Shown one piece after another: positions 7,877 to 12,245 of a stretch of DNA of 12,245 bases; position 1 is the first letter of the stretch; the number at the start of each line of letters is the position of its first letter. A program made the translations under genes and the position numbers. The notes under the pieces were generated by a model. It saw nothing but the letters and a program-made list of their open reading frames with translations, had not been told where the DNA came from and did no database searches. This DNA comes from Echinostoma caproni (Eukaryota > Platyhelminthes > Trematoda > Plagiorchiida > Echinostomatidae), in contig UZAN01044267.1 of NCBI GenBank assembly GCA_900618425.1, positions 24,814 to 37,058 on the forward strand, in the 5' to 3' direction.

Positions 7877-8472
7877 CGACCTGCTGACCTTCATTCAGTC
7901 TCTTAGTTACCTCATCCAAAAAGGTGAGCAGGTTAAACAGGCACGATTTTCTCTCGGTAAACCCAGGCTGCGCTGGTGCCAAGAGGGTGTGAGCGGTTAG
8001 ATGTTGACATACTTGTCCCATGATGATCCGTTCTAAGCATTTTCCCCAAACCGGCGTCAAGCTAACTAGTCGGTAGTTGCTCACCTTATGCCTAGGCCCT
8101 GACGTGTATAGAGCAACAACAGTTGCTTTACGCCAGTCCTCTAGTAATACCCCCGTCCTCAGGGATTGCTCAAANCGACTTGCTGACCTTCATCCAGCCT
8201 CTTGGTAACCTCATCAAAAAGGTTAGCAGGTTAGTCGGGAATTATTTTCTCTCGGTAAACCCATGCTGCGCTGTTGCCAAGAGGTTTTGGGCGGTTAGAT
8301 GCTGACATACTTGCCCCTGATGATCTGTTCCAAGCATTTCCACGGAATTGATGTCAGGCTGACTGGTCGGTAGTTGCTCACCTTATGCCTAGGTCCTGAC
8401 TTGTATAGAGCAACAACAGTTGCCTTACGCCAGTCCTCTGGTAATACCCCCGTACTCACGGATTTCTCAAAA
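7877..8472. repeat. tandem duplication of an RT-coding segment, period about 297-299 bases
   Basis: Bases 7877-8174 and 8176-8472 align end to end. Shared landmarks include ctgctgaccttcat near 7881 and 8180, ctctcggtaaaccca, gagcggttagatg/gggcggttagatg, and tcaccttatgcctagg at 8081 and 8378. The last 80 bases of each unit differ at only about six positions by eye, while other parts carry several small indels. Both units encode the same RT finger segment on the - strand. The left unit is better preserved and joins correctly to the palm region. An ambiguous base separates the units. Confidence 0.9.
8175..8175. other. ambiguous base (n) exactly at the tandem-repeat junction
   Basis: The n falls between the end of unit one (ctcaaa) and the start of unit two (cgacttgctgacc). 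This position is what would be expected if two contigs ending in different copies of the same repeat family were joined. Whether it is an assembly join or a plain uncalled base cannot be decided from sequence alone. Confidence 0.6.
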
Positions 8473-8475
8473 AGA

Positions 8476-9179
8476 ATGGTTACCGGATGTACCTGAAGCC
8501 CCGATAGTGGTCAAACTATTGCAGGGTATATTTCATCCGGTCCTGCAGGCTTATGTCGATTTAGTGACGCGAGTTCTCTGGCCACATCACTCTCGTGGAT
8601 GATTATTTCACTAATGGTTGGTGTATCTAACCGCGGTGCAGTGGGCTCCACAACATCCCTTTGCACTGGTTCACGGTATATACTCTTAAAGAGGGCTAAA
8701 ACGGTGGTTGCCTTGTCTTGTTCTGATGTGGCCAAGCTACCTCCACTCATCTCGAAGGTGCCCACACTTTATATTTTTGTTGGCTCGCACGTAGGCATAA
8801 AACCTTTTTAGATTATGCTTGATGTGCTATGTCAGGTTCCTCCAGTATATATACTTTCCTGCTCGTTGTAGAACATGTGCCTTATTACGAGCCTTCTTGT
8901 ATTGATGCCATACCTGATGTGTGCAATACATTCGAAAATTTGCCCAACATCGTCGGCGTGTTTTAAGTGCCCTATCTAGCTTGGGCTACCAACACACTGG
9001 CCTGTGATTTCCACACCTGGGACGTAACGGAGCAAACTCGTCCATAAGTTGGCAGATACTTACTTGGAGCTTATGCCACCTCTCTTCCACTGTGGGCTCC
9101 GGGGATTCTAGTGTCCAGATGACCTGCTCTGCTGCTTCACACAAGGCCACCTCATTTATACGACTATAGCATCGTACCA
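8476..9179 (-). pseudogene. CR1-like ORF2 linker between endonuclease and reverse transcriptase (broken)
   Basis: On the - strand, after the endonuclease, come LRPRCGNHRPVCW, YKKARNKAHVLQRAGKY, NLKRFYAYVRANKNIKCG, and then an open stretch with FEMSGGSLATSEQDKA, PTISEIIIHESDVARELASL and HKPAGPDEIYPAIV (8765-8511). These are the standard landmarks of the region between endonuclease and RT in CR1/jockey-type ORF2, ending with the P-x-GPDEI phrase that opens the RT fingers. Stops at 8985 and about 8855, and a frame change near 8750-8770, break it. Spacing to the RT part is normal, with no large deletion apparent here. Confidence 0.88.
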
Positions 9180-9880
9180 GTGAGGCTTCTGGCTTTCTGT
9201 GCTTTTCCGTGAGCAGGACGCTCATTACTAGATAATCGCTTTTGCCCAGTGGTACTTCTAGTTTTATTTCGCTTACATCCGACGCGTATCTTGTAATAAC
9301 TAGGTCCAAAATGGACGGCCTCTGTTGATCCCTGAATCTGGTGGCCTGCGTAACGGGTTGTTTCATTGCGTCTGTATATCCATTCTAGTAGAGTTTCACC
9401 AGTAGACCCACTCGTTGCATTTGCTTCCGTCTAGTCAATCTCTGGGAGGTTGAAGACTCCAACCATTATAATCCTTTTGGGCGTCGAAAGGAACGCTTGC
9501 ATGAACTCAAGTAGCTCACTGTTCTTAATCTATGTTGCTTATGGTGCTCTGTACACATATTATATACTCAGTGTTCTTCTACCTAATAACACGTTGCATT
9601 CTATGACCTGGATATTATGTGTGGCTACGATGGCTTGTGCATTCCAATGGTTCATATTGGTCTTGACCAATATCATCACACCTTCCCCTTGTCTGTCATC
9701 CTCTCAAACCTGCCTACAAACCGCATGGTTATTAGAATAGTTCGTGATGTACTCATTTTGCATTGATGTTTCCGTGATTGCTATGATCACTGAACCTTGG
9801 ATTGGGGCCCCAGTTTGCCCCACTTAGCTTTGATACTGCAGGCGTTTGTGAACTACACGTCGACAGCCTTTGCATTCTTA
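9180..9880 (-). pseudogene. CR1-like apurinic-type endonuclease domain, subfamily B (broken)
   Basis: The - strand carries the N-terminal phrase FTNACSIKAKWGKLGPQSKV, then AITETSMQNEYITNY with the metal-binding Glu kept (codon 9770-9772). VIECNVLLGRRTLS and VYRAP follow. At the catalytic G-D-F-N site this copy reads IIMVGVFNLPEID, with Val in place of Asp (codon 9455-9457). The C-terminal half, QATRFRDQQRPSILDLVIT and LEVPLGKSDYLVM, has Tyr (9232-9234) where the family has the catalytic His of SDH. Several stops and frame changes occur between 9880 and 9366. Two of the catalytic positions are therefore altered. The intact enzyme nicks chromosomal DNA in the nucleus to start insertion. Confidence 0.9.
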
Positions 9881-9938
9881 TCGTGGCAAACCTTCCTTAA
9901 TCCCGGTGTATTCTCGGGCCCACGGCTCGAGGAACCAC

Positions 9939-10976
9939 CTAGTTTTTTTTACTTATTTGCTCCGTGGACTGCATCACTGTCCAAGTCAAGCCCCTTAGTG
10001 AGCTGATGATTTCCCCAATAGCTAGTTTTGGGATTTTCACTGTAGACCAATTCCTATGATGAAAAGAAATTGGCCTCTTCGCGCTTGGTACTCCTTTTGG
10101 CGTTCTGGACGCAATGGTTGCCCAGGTCTCCGTCGGCAATTCATCCTCTGAGTTCCTACTCCTACTGCGTTGACCATCTCTCGGTTTTCCCGTGGCCTCC
10201 TTTTGCTGATTGGCCTTTGGTATGGTTTCCAATAGTCGGTGATTTCTGAAGGCTTTTTCCCTCAGCGTCACCGTACGTGATGTCGATGTACTCAGCGGTC
10301 TTACCGCTGAGGATGTCCCGTCCTGCTTTACCTGTTTCTCATATAGGCGGGGATGCGGTTTCGCCCCACCCTTAATGTGCTCACCCTTTTTTATTACTAC
10401 CTGGTTTCCTTGACTTTCGCTTTTCCCATGCTAGTATACCCCTTTGTGGCCGGTTTCATAATTGTTCCGTCGTTCAAAGTTACTCTTCTAGCTCCACGGG
10501 TATTTATCTCTATTCGTGTTGCTTTTGCTAGCGCCAGGTCTCTCACATGTCATGGTTGTTGAGCTTTAACTCTTTCTCGAGTGCCTTAATCTTGGCAGTA
10601 AGAAACGCTATTTTTGCCGTCTTAACTGGATTCTTTTGGATTTGCGCTGTTCTTCTCCACCCTATTTACCCTTTGGATAAGTGCCTTTTAGGTAGTTTCC
10701 CCCCCTCCTTCGTAGGTCCTGATTGGAACTGGTGGCTCCGTTTTGTTTGCCCCCCAAAGCACTGCTTCCCTTATTAGGCGGAAGCACTCCTCCACCAAAG
10801 AAACACATTGACTTCATATCCATTTCAGAGGTGGATATCGCCTGTGAAGCGAATAGTCCTGCTTGGATAATTTCCAACGTTTTTGGTGGTACCATCTTCT
10901 GCACCTATCACACTGGATAGCACTTTGCACCTGTCCCTGACACTGACTGATACCACAGAGGTCACGTCTGTGCCAT
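9939..10976 (-). pseudogene. CR1-like ORF1 with PHD-like zinc finger, coiled coil and basic tail (broken)
   Basis: An ATG at 10976-10974 is followed, one frame off, by the finger sequence DLCGISQCQ, AIQCDRCRRWYHQ and LSKQDY, typical of PHD-like fingers in CR1 ORF1 proteins. One ligand position reads Arg (HQKRWKLS) and a stop falls just before the last ligand pair (KWI-stop-SQC). Further on, KALIQRVNRVEKN and KIAFLTAKIKALEKELKLNN show heptad leucines of a coiled coil (about 10680-10545). A basic, serine-rich tail contains KANQQKEATGKPRDGQRSRS, ASRTPKGVPSAKRPISFHH and KLAIGEIISSLRGLTWTV to a stop at 9939-9941. The intact protein would trimerise and bind element RNA. Stops and at least three frame changes separate the parts. 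The assignment is confident from domain order and position before the endonuclease. Confidence 0.82.
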
Positions 10977-11274
10977 TTTATCAACACGTTAAAATGAACC
11001 GAAATAGGAACAAAAAGGACACGTAACCGTAGAGGAAAAGTACTGAAAGGACAACCTATAAAACTTCTACAAAGCAAAACCGTTTCTTTATGACTAGTCA
11101 AGATCAATCGGAGTTAAGTACTAAGAAATACCTTGCGATAATTCAAGGGTAAAACAAAACCGGCAAAAGTAGTTGAATATTATTTGGAACATCCCGAGAT
11201 TTTTCATTTTCTCTTGGCAAACGAATCGAGATAGAGCATTTTATAAATTCAAACGGCGCGCGGGGTACGTACCG
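10977..11274. other. non-coding leader, probable 5' untranslated region of the CR1-like element
   Basis: No motif-bearing frame is seen. The - strand frame that includes the PHD-like finger extends here without any recognisable protein feature. By position it would be the 5' leader of the element ending at 7049, but its true 5' end is not visible. Base composition is A-rich on the + strand. Confidence 0.35.
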
Positions 11275-11334
11275 TTCAGTTCAGGGCAGGACAGGACAGG
11301 ACAGGACAAATCACAGGACTTGTGGCTTGAGCCA
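11275..11334 (+). repeat. pentanucleotide array (ggaca-type) with flank, copy 1
   Basis: Bases 11275-11308 are gttcagttcagggc followed by four ggaca-type units. They are followed by acaggacttgtggcttg and gcca. The array and its right flank recur at 11478-11588, where 19 of 22 flank bases agree by eye. Function is unknown; it may be the terminal microsatellite of a transposon or part of a short interspersed repeat. Confidence 0.8.
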
Positions 11335-11477
11335 GTATGGTTGTTAAGGTTCTTGCATATATGGACCACATATGTTTCGTAACGCTTCGAAAGTGAGTTG
11401 ATCGGTCCTTGGTGGTATAAAGATACGGCCACGGAGCAGGGACATCAATCCGGTTTGCTTTCGATGAAAGCAGCCCC
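11335..11477. other. unassigned spacer between the two pentamer arrays
   Basis: There is no recognisable gene. It contains a perfect inverted repeat, gctttc-gat-gaaagc, at 11457-11471 just before the second array. The hairpin is short and its role, if any, is unknown. Confidence 0.4.
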
Positions 11478-11588
11478 AGTTTAGTTCAATTTAGTTCAGT
11501 TCAGGTCAAGTCATTTCAGTTCAGTTCAGGTCAGGTCAGTTCAGGTCAGGTCAGGTGAGTTTAGTTTACAGGACTGGTGGCTGGTGCC
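11478..11588 (+). repeat. pentanucleotide array (ttcag/gtcag-type) with flank, copy 2
   Basis: About 16 imperfect units of the form ttcag, gtcag or ttagt run from 11478 to 11567. They are followed by acaggactggtggctggt and gcca, matching the flank of copy 1 about 255 bases to the left. The unit drift (ggtca, gttca, gttta) suggests an old array. Confidence 0.85.
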
Positions 11589-12245
11589 AACGGGAGTCCA
11601 GTTTCTTGGGCAATCGAGCTCCAAAGTTCTTAGAGCACTTCGACTGCTTTCCAACTTCTATATTTTTTGTGGGTTGTCTCATCAGCAAGATCACGCAGAG
11701 GCCAGGTAAGCGTGTCTGAAAAAGACTGGTATGAACCGAAGACAGAAAATGGTCTAGGCGGAGTCTAGCTGCAAAGAGAAGGGATAGAGGCACACTGTAA
11801 TGTATTAATTGAATAGCAATTGACGCCCATGGTGATCCCTAATAGAGGTGCCAGCGGTTTGACGGTTTCAGGTTCCGTGGAGCGTTTTGATTACAGTCGA
11901 CTGATTTTATTTCTTTGTTTCACGTTTGGTCTTAGGTACGCAGAGATATTTGGGGATAGAACACTGATTGTGATGGTAGGGAACAAACCCGTGTGTGATA
12001 CACGGGTGACTCGATTCAATCATCTTAAATTATTTTTAATTATACTCATGCATATATACTGCCATACACTCATCCATACCATCCCGTGCATAGAAGTACT
12101 TACGCATGTGCATACATTGGTTTATGCTATTAAACATCCATACTGCCCCAGTGGAAAAACTAAAGAGGCCAGTGTCTCCACTCAGTGGTATCGGTTGCTG
12201 GTCGATCGCTCAGGAGGAGTAATGATCTCATTCCTGTGGGTTTTT
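11589..12245. other. non-coding, partly AT-rich tail of the window
   Basis: I see no gene. The - strand frame 11793-11566 is open but has no recognisable motif. Bases 12020-12140 are AT-rich with repeated cata/catac words. The last 100 bases have more balanced composition and could begin another repeat. I found no tRNA-like box pair or polyadenylation cluster that I would stand behind. Confidence 0.4.
11987..12007. repeat. perfect hairpin, 8-base arms
   Basis: acccgtgt (11987-11994) and acacgggt (12000-12007) are exact reverse complements around a 5-base loop, gtgat. No run of T follows, so it does not look like an intrinsic terminator, and none is expected in an animal genome. It may be part of a repeat family. 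Confidence 0.75.

Larger units (their letters stand above)
7049..8475 (-). pseudogene. CR1-like reverse transcriptase, subfamily B (broken, with internal duplication and deletion)
   Basis: The - strand reading begins FEKSVSTGVLPEDWRKATVV and KVSNYRPVSLTS, then repeats this region in the next unit (VSNYRLVSLTPVWGKCLERI). It goes on with AQPGFTERKSCLFNLLTFLD, EVCYLDFCKAFDSVSHK (first catalytic Asp kept), RNWVVQFLSHRT, PGSVLGPPIFLIYINDL and FVFADDVKLAE (both Asp kept, codons about 7596-7601). At about 7325-7340, KARGELFRRCRR runs straight into RRLLGGLIETFKIVRGL. The sister copy at 4930-5948 has about 78 codons between the equivalent points, so most of the thumb is deleted. A frame change near 7130 precedes the C-terminal VVNCTNVHNFKAALDACW and the stop at 7049-7051. 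Catalytic residues survive, but a functional fold cannot form. Confidence 0.93.
7049..10976 (-). mobile_element. CR1-like non-LTR retrotransposon, near full-length, degenerate
   Basis: On the - strand ORF1 (PHD-like finger, coiled coil, basic tail), endonuclease, linker and reverse transcriptase follow in canonical CR1 order over about 3.9 kb, ending with the C-terminal phrase NFKAALDACWPEMFP and a TAA at 7049-7051. The reading frames are broken throughout. Two structural changes stand out: a tandem duplication of the RT finger region and a thumb deletion. The 5' leader probably extends right of 10976. I infer one original insertion because the parts are in order without large gaps. This is a different subfamily from the fragments at 3880-6603. 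Confidence 0.85.

Noticed and set aside
9450..10006. Two + strand open frames with hydrophobic translations resembling membrane proteins
   Set aside because: They are antisense shadows of the - strand endonuclease and ORF1; the - strand carries the recognisable motifs.
10353..10777. + strand hydrophobic open frames
   Set aside because: They are antisense to the ORF1 coiled coil and basic regions, whose complementary codons naturally read as hydrophobic residues.
11241..11432. - strand frame including repeated SCPVLSCPE words
   Set aside because: The repeated residues come from the pentanucleotide array, and there is no coding evidence.
11620..11690. Hammerhead-ribozyme-like words (ctgatgaga and ggaaagc on the - strand)
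   Set aside because: The two cores are present with a possible 4-base stem, but no matching stem I or stem III partners and no suitably placed cleavage triplet were found. It is likely chance.
12175..12245. tRNA-like or SINE promoter boxes near the window end
   Set aside because: A loose box A resemblance (tcagtggtatcgg) is present, but there is no acceptable box B at the right distance.
1..12245. Bacterial-type systems, CRISPR arrays or operons
   Set aside because: No regularly spaced repeats, no ribosome binding sites and no gene clusters were found. All coding signal belongs to eukaryotic retrotransposon families.

Overview
This window looks like repeat-dense animal DNA, most likely from a flatworm (trematode or pseudophyllidean tapeworm). 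It holds no intact gene. Everything recognisable is decayed retrotransposon: a BEL/Pao LTR element on the + strand at the left, then fragments of at least two CR1-like non-LTR elements, all on the - strand. The flatworm assignment is an inference from the style of the Pao polyprotein and from CR1-like elements whose first ORF carries a PHD-like zinc finger. Other invertebrates are not excluded.

Bases 1-2877 (+) are the 3' two thirds of a Pao pol gene, cut by the window edge. Reverse transcriptase, RNase H, an H2C2 zinc finger and an integrase with its C-terminal domain follow in canonical order, broken by at least five frame changes and several in-frame stops. Bases 2878-3443 may be its 3' LTR, but no partner LTR lies in the window. 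Bases 3444-3879 hold nothing I recognise.

Bases 3880-6603 (-) are a scrambled CR1-like assembly. Reading 5' to 3' on the - strand: a first-ORF fragment (6603-5985), abutting a reverse transcriptase (5948-4930) with no endonuclease between them, then a lysine-rich ORF1-like stretch (4925-4441) that leads into an apurinic-type endonuclease (4440-3880). Bases 7049-10976 (-) are a second CR1-like element of another subfamily, in canonical order: ORF1 with PHD-like finger, coiled coil and basic tail (10976-9939), endonuclease (9880-9180), linker (9179-8476) and reverse transcriptase (8475-7049). Its RT finger region is present twice in tandem (period about 297-299 bases, with an ambiguous base exactly at the junction), and its thumb carries a large deletion.

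Bases 10977-12245 are non-coding. They contain two copies of a pentanucleotide array with a shared flank, a short hairpin and an AT-rich tail. In their intact families these proteins would copy element RNA into DNA and insert it. Here the reading frames are broken, and several catalytic residues are gone. I found no convincing novel functional system; the points worth checking concern how the mosaic arose and whether two single ambiguous bases mark assembly joins.
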